Of a DNA stretch of 64,000 bases, positions 41,016 to 52,672 are shown in pieces; position 1 is the stretch's first letter; the number at the start of each line of letters is the position of its first letter. The notes under the pieces were generated by a model that worked only from the letters and a program-made list of their open reading frames with translations, did no database searches and was not told the DNA's origin. Origin of the DNA: Rubrivivax sp. (GTDB lineage: Bacteria > Pseudomonadota > Gammaproteobacteria > Burkholderiales > Burkholderiaceae_C); the NCBI GenBank assembly GCA_019635285.1, contig JAHBZS010000001.1, positions 1 to 64,000 on the forward strand. The letters are read 5' to 3'. Both the position numbers and the translations under genes were made by a program.

Positions 41016-42407
41016 TCAGCGCCCGGCGCCGTCGAGCGCGCGCTCGATGGCCAGCGACACGTCGAGCACGGTGTCGTCGTGCAGGGCCGGCGCCCACACC
41101 ATCAGGCCCACCGGCAGTTCATCCGCGGCCTGGCAGGGCAGCGACAGCGCGCAGCCGTCGAGGTAGTTGACCACGGATGGGTTGCGCAGCAGCAGCGCGT
41201 TGGTGGCGAAGAAGGCTTCGTCATCGTGCAGCATCGGCTGCAGGGGCGGGGCGACGACGGGCACCGTCGGGCAGATGAAGGCGTCGATGCCCGCCGCCGA
41301 CGCCTCGACTTGCGCGATCCAGCGGCGGCGCGCCTGCAGCCGGTCGATGTAGTCGGCGGCCGAGATGCCGCTGCCGCCGCGGATGCGTGCCAGCACGCGC
41401 GGGTCGTATTGGCCGCTGTGTGCCTCCAGGCGCGGGCGATGCCAGGCCCAGGCTTCGGCCGAGCTGATCTGGCCGCTGCTCTGCGGCGGCGCGTCGTCGG
41501 CGGGCAGCGCGACCTCGACGATCTCGGCACCGGCGGCGCGCAGCGCGGCCAGGGTCCGCTCGAAGGCGCGGGCCACGGTGGCGTCCAGGCCGTCGAGCAG
41601 GCCCGCGCCTTGCGGCAACGCCAGGCGCAACGCGCGCAGCGGCCGGCCGCGCAGCTTGACGCGGCGCGCGGCCAGCAGCTCGTGCAGCAGCACCGCGTCG
41701 CGCACGCTGCGTGTGATGGCGCAGGTGGTGTCCAGCGTGAACGACAGCGGGATGCAGCCGTCGGCGGGCGTCAGCGCCTGCGTGTTCTTGAAGCCGACGA
41801 GGCCGTGCAGCGCCGCCGGCACGCGGATCGAGCCGCGCGTGTCGGAGCCCAGCGCGGCCCAGGCGGCGCCGGCGGCCACGGTGACGGCGCCGCCGGAGGT
41901 CGATCCACCGGGGATGCGCGGCGTGGCGTCCAGCGCCGGCGTCGCGGCATTGGCCGGCGTGCCGTGGTACGGATTGATGCCGACGCCGGAAAACGCGAAC
42001 TCGGTCAGGTTGGTGTGGCCCGTCAGCGCGGCGCCGGCGGCGCGCAGGCGCGCCACCGCAGTGCAATCGGCAGCGGCCGGTGCCGCGTCGGCCAGTGAAG
42101 CCGAGGCCGCGGTGCTGGGCATGCCGGCCACGTCGAACAGGTCCTTCACCGACACGGCCAGGCCGGCCAGCGGCGGTACTGGCGCGCCGGCATCGCGGCC
42201 GGCGTCGATGGCCGCCGCGGTGGCGCGGGCCGTCGCGTCGAAGCGGCGGATGTAGGCATGACGGCACAGCGGGCCGTCCGCGGCAGCGGTCGCCAGCTGC
42301 AGCGCCTCGCGGGCCGATTGCCTGCCGGCCGCCACGCGCGCCGCCTCGGCACACAGGTCGCGGGAGCCCTCGCGTGCTAGAATCCTTGAGTTCGCTGACG
42401 TATCCAT
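41016..42407 (-). CDS. Amidase (amidase-signature family)
   Basis: A 463-residue Ser-cisSer-Lys hydrolase. The catalytic Lys is in [12 protein letters not shown]. The Gly/Ser loop is [14 protein letters not shown] and the nucleophilic Ser follows in [15 protein letters not shown]. It could hydrolyse an amide feeding D-amino acid catabolism by dadA (inference from 4-base spacing). ATG 42407 gives the open frame used, but its first codons (AGG, CTA) coincide with the rpsB promoter on the other strand. A GTG at 42335 (24 codons in) is an equally likely start. Confidence 0.88.
   Translation of the reverse strand: MDTSANSRILAREGSRDLCAEAARVAAGRQSAREALQLATAAADGPLCRHAYIRRFDATARATAAAIDAGRDAGAPVPPLAGLAVSVKDLFDVAGMPSTAASASLADAAPAAADCTAVARLRAAGAALTGHTNLTEFAFSGVGINPYHGTPANAATPALDATPRIPGGSTSGGAVTVAAGAAWAALGSDTRGSIRVPAALHGLVGFKNTQALTPADGCIPLSFTLDTTCAITRSVRDAVLLHELLAARRVKLRGRPLRALRLALPQGAGLLDGLDATVARAFERTLAALRAAGAEIVEVALPADDAPPQSSGQISSAEAWAWHRPRLEAHSGQYDPRVLARIRGGSGISAADYIDRLQARRRWIAQVEASAAGIDAFICPTVPVVAPPLQPMLHDDEAFFATNALLLRNPSVVNYLDGCALSLPCQAADELPVGLMVWAPALHDDTVLDVSLAIERALDGAGR
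42378..42383 (+). promoter_or_regulatory. -10 box of the rpsB operon
   Basis: GCTAGAATCC contains TAGAAT. It lies within the annotated 5' end of the divergent amidase gene, about 155 bases before the rpsB ATG, which argues for a later amidase start. Confidence 0.55.
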
Positions 42408-42538
42408 TGCCGCGATTGTCGCAGCAGCCTCGGAACGTGCTTGTGGACGATGCCGCGAACCCGGCCGCCGAACGGTGCTGCTTTCCTGCGATGGAGGCGG
42501 TTCTGGCTGGAGTTCAAGACCCAACCTTCGGAGAGACC
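42390..42538 (+). promoter_or_regulatory. 5' leader of rpsB (possible S2 autoregulation)
   Basis: About 150 untranslated bases between the predicted transcription start and rpsB. In many proteobacteria ribosomal protein S2 binds its own leader to repress rpsB-tsf. I see no specific conserved fold by eye, so this is inference from position and length. An in-frame ATG at 42491 is not taken as the start. Confidence 0.35.
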
Positions 42539-43285
42539 ATGTCCGTATCCATGCGTGAAATGCTGGAAGCCGGTGTCCATTTCGGGCATCAGACGCGCTT
42601 CTGGAACCCCAAGATGGCCCCGTACATCTACGGCCATCGCAACAAGATCCACATCATCAACCTCGAGAAGACGCAGCCGCTCTTCGACGAGGCCACCAAG
42701 TTCATCCGCCAGCTGGCCGCCAAGCGCGGCACGATCCTGATGATCGGCACCAAGCGCCAGGCGCGCGAGGTGGTGGCGATGGAAGCGCAGCGCTGCGGCA
42801 TGCCTTACGTCGACCAGCGCTGGCTCGGCGGCATGCTGACCAACTTCAAGACCGTCAAGGCCTCGCTGAAGAAGCTCAAGGAGATGCAGGCGCAGAAGGA
42901 AGCCGGCATCGACCAGATGATCAAGAAGGAAGGCCTGCTGTTCGAGCGCGAGCTGGCCAAGCTCGAGAAGGACATCGGCGGCATCCAGGACATGAACGCG
43001 CTGCCCGATGCGCTGTTCGTCATCGACGTCGGCTACCACAAGATTGCCGTGTCCGAAGCGCAGAAGCTGGGCATTCCGGTGGTCGGCGTGGTCGATACCA
43101 ACCACTCGCCGGTGGGCATCGACTACGTCATCCCCGGCAACGACGATTCGGCCAAGGCGGTGGCGCTGTATGCGCGCGCCGTGTCCGACGCCGTGCTCGA
43201 AGGCAAGAACAGCGCGGCCCTCGACGTGGTGCAGGCGGTCAACGCCGACGGCGACGAATTCGTCGAGGTGCGCGAAGGCGCCTGA
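42539..43285 (+). CDS. rpsB: 30S ribosomal protein S2
   Basis: A 248-residue ribosomal protein. [41 protein letters not shown] and [20 protein letters not shown] are standard. ATG 42539 follows GGAGAG closely. It is the first gene of rpsB-tsf-pyrH-frr-uppS-cdsA-dxr-rseP-bamA-skp-lpxD-fabZ-lpxA-lpxB-rnhB, an order widely shared among proteobacteria. Confidence 0.99.
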   Translation: MSVSMREMLEAGVHFGHQTRFWNPKMAPYIYGHRNKIHIINLEKTQPLFDEATKFIRQLAAKRGTILMIGTKRQAREVVAMEAQRCGMPYVDQRWLGGMLTNFKTVKASLKKLKEMQAQKEAGIDQMIKKEGLLFERELAKLEKDIGGIQDMNALPDALFVIDVGYHKIAVSEAQKLGIPVVGVVDTNHSPVGIDYVIPGNDDSAKAVALYARAVSDAVLEGKNSAALDVVQAVNADGDEFVEVREGA

Positions 43286-43321
43286 GGCCGGCGCGCCGCT
43301 GACGGCGCTTGGCTGACCCAC

Positions 43322-43363
43322 ACCGGCTTGCCGCGGCATCGCGCCGAGCCGGTTTCAGTTTTC
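43322..43363 (+). terminator. Attenuator hairpin between rpsB and tsf
   Basis: ACCGGCT (43322-43328) and AGCCGGT (43347-43353) form a 7-bp stem, followed by TTCAGTTTT. It ends 13 bases before the tsf ATG. An intergenic attenuator at this place is known in E. coli, where it sets S2 above EF-Ts; the same use is inferred here. Confidence 0.6.
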
Positions 43364-43375
43364 CGAAAGAGACAA

Positions 43376-44269
43376 ATGCCCGCAATTACCGCAAGCATGG
43401 TTGGCGCTCTGCGCGCCAAGACCGATGCCCCGATGATGGAATGCAAGAAGGCCCTGACCGAGGCCGACGGCGACATGGAGCGCGCCGAAGAGATCCTGCG
43501 CGTCAAGCTCGGCAGCAAGGCCGGCAAGGCGGCGTCGCGCGTCACCGCCGAAGGCGTGGTGGCGGCGTCGGTGGCCGGCAGCACCGGCGCGCTGGTGGAG
43601 ATCAACTGCGAGACCGACTTCGTGTCGAAGAACGAGTCCTTCCTGGCCTTCGCCCAGGCGGCGGCCGAGCTGGTGGCCAAGCACGGCCCGGCCGACGTGG
43701 CGGCGCTGTCGGCGCTGGCCTACAGCCAGGACGGCTTCGGCCCGACGCTGGAGGACGTGCGCAAGGGCCTGATCGGCAAGATCGGCGAGAACATGTCGAT
43801 CCGCCGCTTCAAGCGCTACCACGGTGGCGCGGCGCTGGCGCACTACCTGCACGGCACGCGCATCGGCGTGATCGTCGAATTCGACGGCGATGCCACCGCC
43901 GCCAAGGACGTGGCGATGCATGTGGCGGCGATGAAGCCGGCCGCGCTGTCGTCGGCCGAGGTGCCCGCCGAGCTGGTGGACAAGGAGCGCAAAATCGCCG
44001 CCGAGAAGGCCGCCGAATCCGGCAAGCCGGCGGAGATCGTCGCCAAGATGGTCGAGGGCTCGGTGCAGAAGTTCCTCAAGGAGGTCTCGCTCGTCGACCA
44101 GGTCTTCGTCAAGGCCGCCGACGGCAAGCAGAGCGTCGGCGCGATGCTCAAGGACAAGAAGACCGCGCTGAAGGGCTTCACGCTGTACGTGGTGGGCGAG
44201 GGCATCGAGAAGCGCACCGACGACTTCGCTGCCGAGGTGGCGGCGCAGGTGGCGGCGGCCAAGGCGTAA
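43376..44269 (+). CDS. tsf: Elongation factor Ts
   Basis: A 297-residue nucleotide exchange factor for EF-Tu. The N-terminal UBA-like domain is [20 protein letters not shown]. The core includes [19 protein letters not shown], with the TDFV motif that enters EF-Tu. The start is ATG 43376 with CGAAAGAG upstream; an upstream in-frame ATG at 43328 falls within the attenuator hairpin. Confidence 0.98.
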   Translation: MPAITASMVGALRAKTDAPMMECKKALTEADGDMERAEEILRVKLGSKAGKAASRVTAEGVVAASVAGSTGALVEINCETDFVSKNESFLAFAQAAAELVAKHGPADVAALSALAYSQDGFGPTLEDVRKGLIGKIGENMSIRRFKRYHGGAALAHYLHGTRIGVIVEFDGDATAAKDVAMHVAAMKPAALSSAEVPAELVDKERKIAAEKAAESGKPAEIVAKMVEGSVQKFLKEVSLVDQVFVKAADGKQSVGAMLKDKKTALKGFTLYVVGEGIEKRTDDFAAEVAAQVAAAKA

Positions 44270-44346
44270 CAAGGCGTTGTGCAAAGCGCCGGCCGTCGGG
44301 CCGGCGCGCCTTACACTTCGCACCCATCGCCGCAACGGAATCCTGC

Positions 44347-45057
44347 ATGCCGGCCTACAAGCGCATCCTGCTGAAGCTGTCGGGCGAAGCCCTGATGGGC
44401 GACGATGCCTACGGCATCAACCGCGCGACGATCGTGCGCATGGTGCGCGAGATCCAGGACGTGACGGCGCTGGGCTGCGAGGTGGCGGTGGTCATCGGCG
44501 GCGGCAACATCTTCCGCGGCGTGGCCGGCGGCTCCGTGGGCATGGACCGCGCCACCGCCGACTACATGGGCATGCTGGCCACGGTGATGAATTCGCTGGC
44601 GCTGGCCGACACCATGCGCCAGGAAGGCATGACCGCCCGCGTCATGTCGGCCATCGCCATCGAGCAGGTGGTCGAGCCCTACGTGCGGCCGAAGGCGCTG
44701 CAGTACCTGGAAGAAGGCAAGATCGTCGTCTTCGCGGCCGGCACCGGCAACCCGTTCTTCACCACCGACACGGCCGCCGCGCTGCGCGGCGCCGAGATCG
44801 GCGCGCAGGTGGTGCTGAAGGCCACCAAGGTCGACGGCGTGTACAGCGCCGATCCGAACAAGGACGCGATGGCCACGCGCTATTCGACCATCAGCTTCGA
44901 CAAGGTCATCGCCATGAACCTGCAGGTCATGGACGCGACGGCGTTTGCGCTGTGCCGCGACCAGAAGCTGCCGATCAAGGTGTTCAGCATCTTCAAGCCC
45001 GGTGCGCTGAAGCGCGTGGTGATGGGCGAGGACGAAGGCACGCTGGTGCATGTTTGA
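44347..45057 (+). CDS. pyrH: UMP kinase
   Basis: A 236-residue hexameric kinase of the amino-acid-kinase fold, making UDP from [47 protein letters not shown] and [14 protein letters not shown] are diagnostic. It sits between tsf and frr in the usual order. Confidence 0.98.
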   Translation: MPAYKRILLKLSGEALMGDDAYGINRATIVRMVREIQDVTALGCEVAVVIGGGNIFRGVAGGSVGMDRATADYMGMLATVMNSLALADTMRQEGMTARVMSAIAIEQVVEPYVRPKALQYLEEGKIVVFAAGTGNPFFTTDTAAALRGAEIGAQVVLKATKVDGVYSADPNKDAMATRYSTISFDKVIAMNLQVMDATAFALCRDQKLPIKVFSIFKPGALKRVVMGEDEGTLVHV

Positions 45058-45069
45058 CGAAGAGCGATC

Positions 45070-45630
45070 ATGAGCATTGCAGACATCAAGCAGACCGCCG
45101 AACACAAGATGGCCCGCACCATCGAGAGCTTCAAGGCGGAGTTGCAGAAGATCCGCACCGGCCGCGCCCACCCCGGGTTGCTCGACCAGGTGCACGTCGA
45201 GTACTACGGCAGCGAGGTGCCCATCAGTCAGGTGGCCAACGTCACGCTGCTGGATGCACGCACGATCAGCGTGCAGCCCTGGGAAAAGGGCATGGGGCCG
45301 AAGATCGAGAAGGCCATCCGCGAGTCGAGCCTGGGCCTGAACCCCTCGGCGCAGGGCGACCTGCTGCGCGTGCCGATGCCGGCGCTGACCGAAGAGCGCC
45401 GCAAGGACCTGACCAAGGTGGTGCGCCACGCCGGCGAAGAGGCCAAGGTCGCCGCGCGCAACCTGCGCCGCGACGCCAACGAGCACCTGAAGAAGCTGCT
45501 GAAGGACAAGCTGGCGACCGAGGACGAGGAGCGCCGCGCACAGGACGATGTGCAGAAGCTCACCGACCGCACCATCGCCGAGGTCGATCGCCTGGTGCAC
45601 AGCAAGGAAGCCGAGATCCTGGCGGTCTGA
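45070..45630 (+). CDS. frr: Ribosome recycling factor
   Basis: A 186-residue factor that splits post-termination ribosomes with [42 protein letters not shown] and [20 protein letters not shown] are conserved. It follows pyrH by 12 bases. Confidence 0.98.
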   Translation: MSIADIKQTAEHKMARTIESFKAELQKIRTGRAHPGLLDQVHVEYYGSEVPISQVANVTLLDARTISVQPWEKGMGPKIEKAIRESSLGLNPSAQGDLLRVPMPALTEERRKDLTKVVRHAGEEAKVAARNLRRDANEHLKKLLKDKLATEDEERRAQDDVQKLTDRTIAEVDRLVHSKEAEILAV

Positions 45631-45633
45631 GCC

Positions 45634-46379
<746 letters not shown>

Positions 46380-46380
<1 letters not shown>

Positions 46381-47222
46381 TGTCGATGCTCGGGCAGCGC
46401 GTCGCCACCGCAGTCGTGCTGCTGGCCCTGTTGGTCCCCGCGCTGTTCGCGCCGGTGAACTGGCCCTTCGATGTGCTGACTCTCGTGCTCATCGCTGCGG
46501 CCGGCTGGGAATGGGGCCGCCTGAACCAGCTGCGCATGGGCCCTTCGCTGGGCCTGGGTGCGGGGCTGGCGCTGGCCTGCGTGGCCGCGCTGCTCGGGGG
46601 CTGGTCGGTGCAGCCGCCGCCGGTGGTGTGGTGGCTGGCGGCGGCGGTGTGGGTGTTGGGCGGCGCGGTGGCGCTGCGCAGCGGACCGGCGCTGTGGCCG
46701 CAGCTGCCGCGCCTGGCGCGGCTGGCGCTCGGCCTGGCCGCGCTGTGGGCCGCCTGGCTGGCCATGAGTCATGCGCGCGGCATGGGCATCAACTTCATCC
46801 TGTCGGTGTTCTGCCTGGTGTGGGTGGCCGACATCGCCGCCTATTTCGGCGGGCGCCGTTTCGGCAAGCGCAAGCTCGCGCCGACCATCAGCCCCGGCAA
46901 GAGCTGGGAAGGCGTGTACAGCGGACTGGCCGGCGTGTTCATCCTGACCTTGGTGTGGCGCGCGCTGGAATCGCGCGCCGGCGCCGACAGCCTGAGCCTC
47001 TACGGCCGGCTGGTGGAGCACCTGGGGCTGCTCGGCGGCCTGGCGGCGCTGGCCTTCCTGGTGGGCATGAGCGTGGTTGGTGACCTGATGGAGTCGCTGG
47101 TCAAGCGCGCGGTGGGCGCCAAGGACTCCAGCCAGCTGCTGCCGGGCCACGGCGGCGTGCTCGACCGGGTCGATGCGCTGCTGCCGGTCTTTCCCCTGTC
47201 GCTGGCCCTGCTCAGCCTGTAG
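46380..47222 (+). CDS. cdsA: Phosphatidate cytidylyltransferase
   Basis: A 280-residue polytopic membrane enzyme making CDP-diacylglycerol from phosphatidate and CTP. There are about seven to eight hydrophobic helices. The signature near the C-terminus is [20 protein letters not shown] followed by [32 protein letters not shown] is also characteristic. It starts at ATG 46380 (TGATG overlap with uppS). Confidence 0.97.
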
Positions 47223-47236
47223 GCACGGCCCCCACC

Positions 47237-48424
47237 ATGCAGCGGCAGCGCCTCGTCATCCTGGGATCCACCGGTTCGATCGGCACCAGCACGCTCGACG
47301 TGGTGGCCCGGCATCCGGATCGCTTCGACGTGGTGGGCCTGAGCGCGCATCAGCGTGTCGACGACCTGGTGGCCCAGTGCCTGCGTTGGACGCCGCGCTG
47401 GGCGACCGTGCCCGACGAGCCGCGGGCCCGCGTGGTGCGCGATGCGCTGCGCGCGCATGGCGTGCCGACGCAGGTGCTCAGCGGCCCCCAGGCGCTGTGC
47501 GACATGGCCGCCGATGCGGACGTCGACAGCGTGATGGCGGCCATCGTCGGCGCGGCCGGCCTGCCGCCCTGCCTGGCCGCGGCGCGTGCCGGCAAGCGGC
47601 TGCTGCTGGCCAACAAGGAGGCGCTGGTCGTCGGCGGCGCCTTGTTCATGCAGGCGGTGAAGCAGGGCGGGGCGACGCTGCTGCCGATCGACAGCGAGCA
47701 TTCGGCCATCTTCCAGTGCCTGCCGCAGCAGCGCGCCCATTGGGCCGAGACCATCGACCACATCGTGCTCACCGCGTCCGGCGGGCCGTTCCGCCAGCGC
47801 GACCCGGCCACGCTGCACAGCGTCACGCCGGAGCAAGCCATCGCCCACCCCAACTGGACGATGGGCCGCAAGATCTCCGTCGATTCGGCGACGATGATGA
47901 ACAAGGCGCTCGAGGTGATCGAGGCGCGCTGGCTCTTCGACCTACCGCCGGAGCAGGTCAAGGTGGTGATCCACCCGCAGAGCATCATCCATTCGATGGT
48001 CGTCTGCCGCGACGGCAGCGTGCTGGCGCAGCTGGGCACGCCGGACATGCGCGGGCCGATCAGCTATGGCCTGTCGTTTCCGCAGCGCATCGAATCGGGC
48101 GCGGCCCGGCTGGACTTTGCCGCGCTGTCCGCGCTGACCTTCGAAGAGGCCGACGCGCATCGCTTCCCGGGCCTGCACCTGTCATGGGCCGCACTGCGCG
48201 GACCCGAGGGCAGCACGACGGTCTTGAACGCGGCCAATGAAGTGGCGGTGGCCGCGTTCCTGGATCGGCAGATCGGCTTCGACGCCATCTACCGCATCAA
48301 CGCCGACACGGTCGACGCCGTGCCGCCGCAGTTGGGCGATACGCCGGCGCTGGCGGACCTGCTGGCGCTGGACGAGCGCGCGCGTGCGCATGCGCGGCAG
48401 CGGGCGCAGGAGCTGGCGCGGTGA
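47237..48424 (+). CDS. dxr: 1-deoxy-D-xylulose 5-phosphate reductoisomerase
   Basis: A 395-residue NADPH enzyme making MEP, the committed step of the MEP pathway. [19 protein letters not shown] is the NADPH motif. [25 protein letters not shown] and LTASGGPFR form the substrate and metal site. [14 protein letters not shown] and [12 protein letters not shown] follow. The stop overlaps the rseP GTG. Confidence 0.98.
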   Translation: MQRQRLVILGSTGSIGTSTLDVVARHPDRFDVVGLSAHQRVDDLVAQCLRWTPRWATVPDEPRARVVRDALRAHGVPTQVLSGPQALCDMAADADVDSVMAAIVGAAGLPPCLAAARAGKRLLLANKEALVVGGALFMQAVKQGGATLLPIDSEHSAIFQCLPQQRAHWAETIDHIVLTASGGPFRQRDPATLHSVTPEQAIAHPNWTMGRKISVDSATMMNKALEVIEARWLFDLPPEQVKVVIHPQSIIHSMVVCRDGSVLAQLGTPDMRGPISYGLSFPQRIESGAARLDFAALSALTFEEADAHRFPGLHLSWAALRGPEGSTTVLNAANEVAVAAFLDRQIGFDAIYRINADTVDAVPPQLGDTPALADLLALDERARAHARQRAQELAR

Positions 48425-49791
48425 TCACCACGGTGCTCGCGTTCCTGCTGACGCTGGCCATCCTGGTGGTCATCCACGAATACGGCCACTACCGCGTGGC
48501 GGTGGCCTGCGGCGTCAAGGTGCTGCGCTTCTCGGTGGGCTTCGGCCGCGTGCTGTGGCGCCGCCAGAGCGGGCCCGACGCCACCGAATTCGTGGTCTCG
48601 GCGCTGCCGCTGGGCGGCTACGTGCGCATGCTCGACGAACGCGAGGGCCCGGTGGCGCCGCAGGATCTGCCGCGGGCCTTCAACCGCCAGTCCCTGGCAC
48701 GGCGGGCGGCCATCGTCGCCGCCGGGCCGGCCGCCAACCTGCTGCTGGCGGTGCTGCTGTTCGCGGCGGCCCAGTGGATCGGCACGTCGGAGCCGCGAGC
48801 GGTGCTGAGCGCGCCGCTGCCGGCCAGTGTGGCCGAGCAGGCCGGCCTGCGCTCCGGCGACCACGTGGACGCGGTGTCGCGGGACGGCAGCGAATGGACC
48901 GACGTGCGCTCGATGAACGACCTGCGCTGGCACGTCACGCAGGCGGTGCTGGATGGTGAGCCGCTGCAGCTGTCGGTGAGCAGCCGGCGCGGCGGCGGCA
49001 GCCACACCCTGCACCTGGACCTGCCGCGGCTGGGCACGCGCGATGTCGACGCCACCGTGCTGCGCCATGTGGGCCTGGGCGCGCCGTACAGCGAGGCGGT
49101 GATGGGCGAGGCCAAGCCGGCCGGCCCGGCCGCGCGCGCCGGCCTGCGTGCCGGTGACCGCGTGCTCACCGTCGACGGCCGGGCCGTGGACGATGCGCAG
49201 GACCTGCGCGAGCGCATCCGCCGCGCGGTGCGTGACGGCGTGGCGTTGCCGATGCGCTGGCAGGTCGATCGCGACGGGCAGCGCGTCGATCTGGAGGTGC
49301 TGCCGCGTGTGGTCGAGGACGGCGGCCAGCGCATCGGCCGTGTCGATGCCTACATCGGCCAGCCGGTGGAAATGGTCACGGTGCGACGCGGCCTCTGGGA
49401 AGGCCTGGGCCTGGGCGTCCAGCGCACCTGGGACCTGAGCGTGCTGACGCTGAAGATGCTGGGCCGCATGCTTGTCGGCGAGGCGTCGCTGCGCAACCTG
49501 AGCGGGCCGCTGACCATTGCCGACTATGCCGGCCAGTCGGTGCAGCAGGGCATCGGCTACTACCTGGGTTTTCTGGCGCTGGTCAGCGTGAGCCTGGGCG
49601 TGCTCAACCTGCTGCCGCTGCCGATGCTCGACGGCGGGCACCTGATGTATTATCTTTTCGAGGGGTTGACCGGGCGGCCTGTGTCCGAGCTCTGGCTGGG
49701 GCGGCTGCAACGCGGCGGCATCGCCATCCTGCTGGCCTTGATGTCGGTGGCCCTGTTCAACGATGTGGCCCGTCTGTTGGGCCTGCACTGA
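48421..49791 (+). CDS. rseP: Intramembrane zinc protease RseP
   Basis: A 456-residue site-2 protease that cuts anti-sigma factors in the membrane. HEYGH at residues 19-23 is the zinc motif. A pair of PDZ-like domains lies between membrane helices ([16 protein letters not shown] and [15 protein letters not shown]). The third metal ligand is in [21 protein letters not shown] 48421 overlaps dxr (GTGA). It sits directly before bamA, linking envelope stress and barrel assembly. Confidence 0.96.
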   Translation: MITTVLAFLLTLAILVVIHEYGHYRVAVACGVKVLRFSVGFGRVLWRRQSGPDATEFVVSALPLGGYVRMLDEREGPVAPQDLPRAFNRQSLARRAAIVAAGPAANLLLAVLLFAAAQWIGTSEPRAVLSAPLPASVAEQAGLRSGDHVDAVSRDGSEWTDVRSMNDLRWHVTQAVLDGEPLQLSVSSRRGGGSHTLHLDLPRLGTRDVDATVLRHVGLGAPYSEAVMGEAKPAGPAARAGLRAGDRVLTVDGRAVDDAQDLRERIRRAVRDGVALPMRWQVDRDGQRVDLEVLPRVVEDGGQRIGRVDAYIGQPVEMVTVRRGLWEGLGLGVQRTWDLSVLTLKMLGRMLVGEASLRNLSGPLTIADYAGQSVQQGIGYYLGFLALVSVSLGVLNLLPLPMLDGGHLMYYLFEGLTGRPVSELWLGRLQRGGIAILLALMSVALFNDVARLLGLH

Positions 49792-49801
49792 GTCTCCCCT
49801 G

Positions 49802-52117
49802 ATGCCCCCTGTGTTCCTGCCGCGGGTCGCCACGAATGTGTTGCGCTGGCTGATGGCCTGCCTGCTGCTGGCGAGCATGTTGTTCGCGCCGGCCGCGCAT
49901 GCGGTCGAGCCCTTCGTCATCAAGGACATCCGCATCGAAGGCATCCAGCGCACCGACCCCGGCACGGTGTTCGGCGCGCTGCCCTTCCGCATCGGCGACA
50001 CCTACACCGACGAGAAGGGCGCAACCGCGCTGCGCGCCTTGTTCGCCACGGGCCTGTTCAAGGACGTGCGCATCGAGATCGAAGATCAGATCGTCGTGGT
50101 CGTCATCGAAGAGCGGCCGATCATCGCCACGGTGTCCTTCGTCGGCCTGAAGGAGTTTGAGCAGGATGTGCTCGTCAAGTCGCTGCGCGAAGCCGGCATC
50201 GGCGAGGGCCTGCCCTTCGACCGCGCCCTGATCGACCGGGCCGAGCAGGAGATCAAGCGCCAGTACCTGTCGCGCAGCCTGTACGGCGCCGAGGTGGTGA
50301 CCACGGTGACGCCGATCGAGCGCAACCGCGTCAACATCACCTTCACGATGACCGAGGGCGACGCGGCACGCATCCGCGAGATCCGCATCGTCGGCGCCAA
50401 GGCCTTCAATGAGTCGACGCTGCTGAGCCAGTTCGAGGCCAGCCCCAGCGGATGGCTGAGCTGGTACACCAAGGGCGACCGCTACTCGCGCGCCAAGCTG
50501 AACGCCGACCTGGAGACGCTGCGCGCCTGGTATCTGAACCGCGGCTACCTCGAGTTCGCAATCGAATCGACGCAGGTCACGATCTCGCCCGACAAGCAGG
50601 ACATCTCGATCACCATCACCATCCGCGAAGGCCAGGTCTTCACCGTCACCGGGGTGCGCCTGGAGGGCAATTTTCTGGGGCGCGAAGACGAGTTCCGTGC
50701 GCTGGTCAGCGTGGTGCCGGGCCAGCCGTACCGCGGCGACGACGTGGCCGCCACGGTGCGGCGCTTCGGCGACCTGTTCGCCAACTACGGCTTCGCCTTC
50801 GCCCGCATCGAACCTCGGCCGGACATCGACCGCAACCTCGGCCAGGTGCAGGTGGTGTTTGCCGCCGAGCCGCAGCGCCGCGTCTACGTGCGACGCATCG
50901 ACGTGGCCGGGAACACGCGCACGCGCGACGAGGTCATCCGGCGCGAGTTCCGGCAATTCGAGGCCTCGTGGTACGACGGCTCGAAGATCAAGCTGTCCAA
51001 GGAACGCCTGGACCGCCTGGGCTTCTTCAAGGAGACCTCGGTCGACACCACCGAGGTGCCGGGCACGGCGGACCAGGTGGACCTGCTGATCACGGTGGAG
51101 GAGAAGCCCACCGGCAACCTGTCGCTGGGCGCCGGCTATTCCAGCGCCGAGCTGCTGACGCTGAGCGCGTCGATCCAGCAGGAGAACGTGTTCGGCTCGG
51201 GCCACTTCCTGGGCCTGAGCGTCAACACCGGCAAGAGCAACCGCACGCTGGTCATCAACACCGTCGACCCGTACTGGACCGTCGATGGCGTGTCCCGCGC
51301 CTTCGACCTGTACTACCGCAATTCCAGCCCGCTGAACACCTACGGCGACAGCTACCAGCTGACCACCTGGGGCGGGTCGGTGCGCTTCGGCGTGCCCTTC
51401 AGTGAAGTCGACACGGTGTTCTTCGGCGCGGGCTTCGAACAGACGCAGATCGGCGACGACGTCTTCCTGCCGAACAGCTATTTCCTCTACCGCCAGCAGT
51501 ACGGCGCCACCAGCTACGGTTTCCCGCTGACGGTGGGCTGGTCGCGCGACGGTCGCAACAGCGCGCTCTTCCCCACCGAGGGTCGCTTCTACCGTGCCAA
51601 CGCCGAGATCAGCGCACTGGGTGACCTGCAGTTCGCGCGCGTCAACCTGCAGGCCCAACAGTACCTGCCGTTGCCCTACAACCTGACGCTGGGCCTGAAC
51701 GGCGAGATCGGCTGGGGCTTCGCGCTCGGCCCGCGGCCGTACCCCGTGTTCAAGAATTTCTACAGCGGCGGCTTGGGCTCGGTGCGCGCCTTCCAGCAGA
51801 ACTCGCTGGGCGTCATCGACCCCACCGGCGCGTTCGTCGGCGGCAACCGCAAGATGAACGCGAATGCCGAGCTGTACATCCCCGTGCCCGGCATGGGCAG
51901 CGACAAGAGCCTGCGCTTCTTCGCGTTCTTCGACATCGGCAACGCCTGGGGCGAGGACCAGTCGATCACCTTCGGCAGCCTGCGCGCGTCCACCGGCCTG
52001 GGCATCAGCTGGGTCTCGCCGATGGGCCCGCTGAAGCTCAGCTACGGCACGCCGGTGATGTCCCAGGGAACCGATAGAATCCAGCCTTTCCAATTCCAGA
52101 TCGGGACCAGATTCTGA
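49802..52117 (+). CDS. bamA: Outer membrane protein assembly factor BamA
   Basis: A 771-residue Omp85 protein, catalytic centre of the BAM machine. Signal peptide ends at AAHA (about residue 34). Five POTRA domains follow, beginning FVIKDIRIEGIQRTDPGTV. A C-terminal 16-strand barrel ends in FQIGTRF with terminal Phe. The VRGF-like motif is present as GSVRAFQQNSLG. Its partners bamB and bamD are elsewhere in the window; skp follows with a 1-base overlap. Confidence 0.97.
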   Translation: MPPVFLPRVATNVLRWLMACLLLASMLFAPAAHAVEPFVIKDIRIEGIQRTDPGTVFGALPFRIGDTYTDEKGATALRALFATGLFKDVRIEIEDQIVVVVIEERPIIATVSFVGLKEFEQDVLVKSLREAGIGEGLPFDRALIDRAEQEIKRQYLSRSLYGAEVVTTVTPIERNRVNITFTMTEGDAARIREIRIVGAKAFNESTLLSQFEASPSGWLSWYTKGDRYSRAKLNADLETLRAWYLNRGYLEFAIESTQVTISPDKQDISITITIREGQVFTVTGVRLEGNFLGREDEFRALVSVVPGQPYRGDDVAATVRRFGDLFANYGFAFARIEPRPDIDRNLGQVQVVFAAEPQRRVYVRRIDVAGNTRTRDEVIRREFRQFEASWYDGSKIKLSKERLDRLGFFKETSVDTTEVPGTADQVDLLITVEEKPTGNLSLGAGYSSAELLTLSASIQQENVFGSGHFLGLSVNTGKSNRTLVINTVDPYWTVDGVSRAFDLYYRNSSPLNTYGDSYQLTTWGGSVRFGVPFSEVDTVFFGAGFEQTQIGDDVFLPNSYFLYRQQYGATSYGFPLTVGWSRDGRNSALFPTEGRFYRANAEISALGDLQFARVNLQAQQYLPLPYNLTLGLNGEIGWGFALGPRPYPVFKNFYSGGLGSVRAFQQNSLGVIDPTGAFVGGNRKMNANAELYIPVPGMGSDKSLRFFAFFDIGNAWGEDQSITFGSLRASTGLGISWVSPMGPLKLSYGTPVMSQGTDRIQPFQFQIGTRF
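52075..52080 (+). promoter_or_regulatory. Possible internal promoter before skp
   Basis: TAGAAT in the last bamA codons (GAT AGA ATC, using a rare AGA codon) lies 37 bases before the skp ATG and matches the TAGAAT boxes seen before ndk, rpsB and ppsA. Confidence 0.3.
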
Positions 52118-52650
52118 TGAAGATGCTGCCGCTGACTGCCCGGGTGTTTCTCGCCGGGGTATCGGCCGTCTTGGTTTCCCTCCCCGCCGGCGTCATGGCG
52201 CAGGAGTTGAAGATCGGCTACGTGAACAGCGAGCGCGTGCTGCGCGAAGCCGCCCCCGCGAAAGCCGCGCAGTCGCGCCTGGAAGGCGAATTCAGCAAGC
52301 GTGAGAAGGACCTGACCGAGCAGGGCACACGGCTGAAGGCCGCGGCCGAGCGCTTGGAAAAAGAGGCGCCGACGCTGAGCGAGAGCGAGCGTTCGCGCCG
52401 GCAGCGCGAACTGGTCGAGCAGGACCGCGACATGCAGCGCCGCCGCCGCGAGTTCCAGGAAGACCTGACGCAGCGCAAGAACGAAGAGCTGGCGGCCGTG
52501 GTCGAGCGCGCCAACCGCGTCATCAAGCAGATCTTCGAGCAGGAGAAGTACGACGTCATCCTGCAGGAAGCGATCTTCGCCGGCCCCCGCGTGGACATCA
52601 CCGAAAAGGTCATCAAGGCCTTGAACGCCGCGCCGCCGGCACCGCGCTGA
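52117..52650 (+). CDS. skp: Periplasmic chaperone Skp/OmpH
   Basis: A 177-residue chaperone that carries unfolded outer-membrane proteins. The signal peptide ends at GVMA (residue 28); [15 protein letters not shown] follows. A long charged coiled-coil ([20 protein letters not shown] onward) forms the tentacles, and [20 protein letters not shown] is the conserved end. It starts at ATG 52117 inside the bamA stop. Confidence 0.95.
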   Translation: MKMLPLTARVFLAGVSAVLVSLPAGVMAQELKIGYVNSERVLREAAPAKAAQSRLEGEFSKREKDLTEQGTRLKAAAERLEKEAPTLSESERSRRQRELVEQDRDMQRRRREFQEDLTQRKNEELAAVVERANRVIKQIFEQEKYDVILQEAIFAGPRVDITEKVIKALNAAPPAPR

Positions 52651-52672
52651 ACCCGGGCATCTCAGGCCCCGC

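Noticed and set aside
42491-42541. Upstream in-frame ATG as rpsB start
   Set aside because: The added residues have no likeness to S2, while ATG 42539 has a good GGAG site and the conserved S2 N-terminus.
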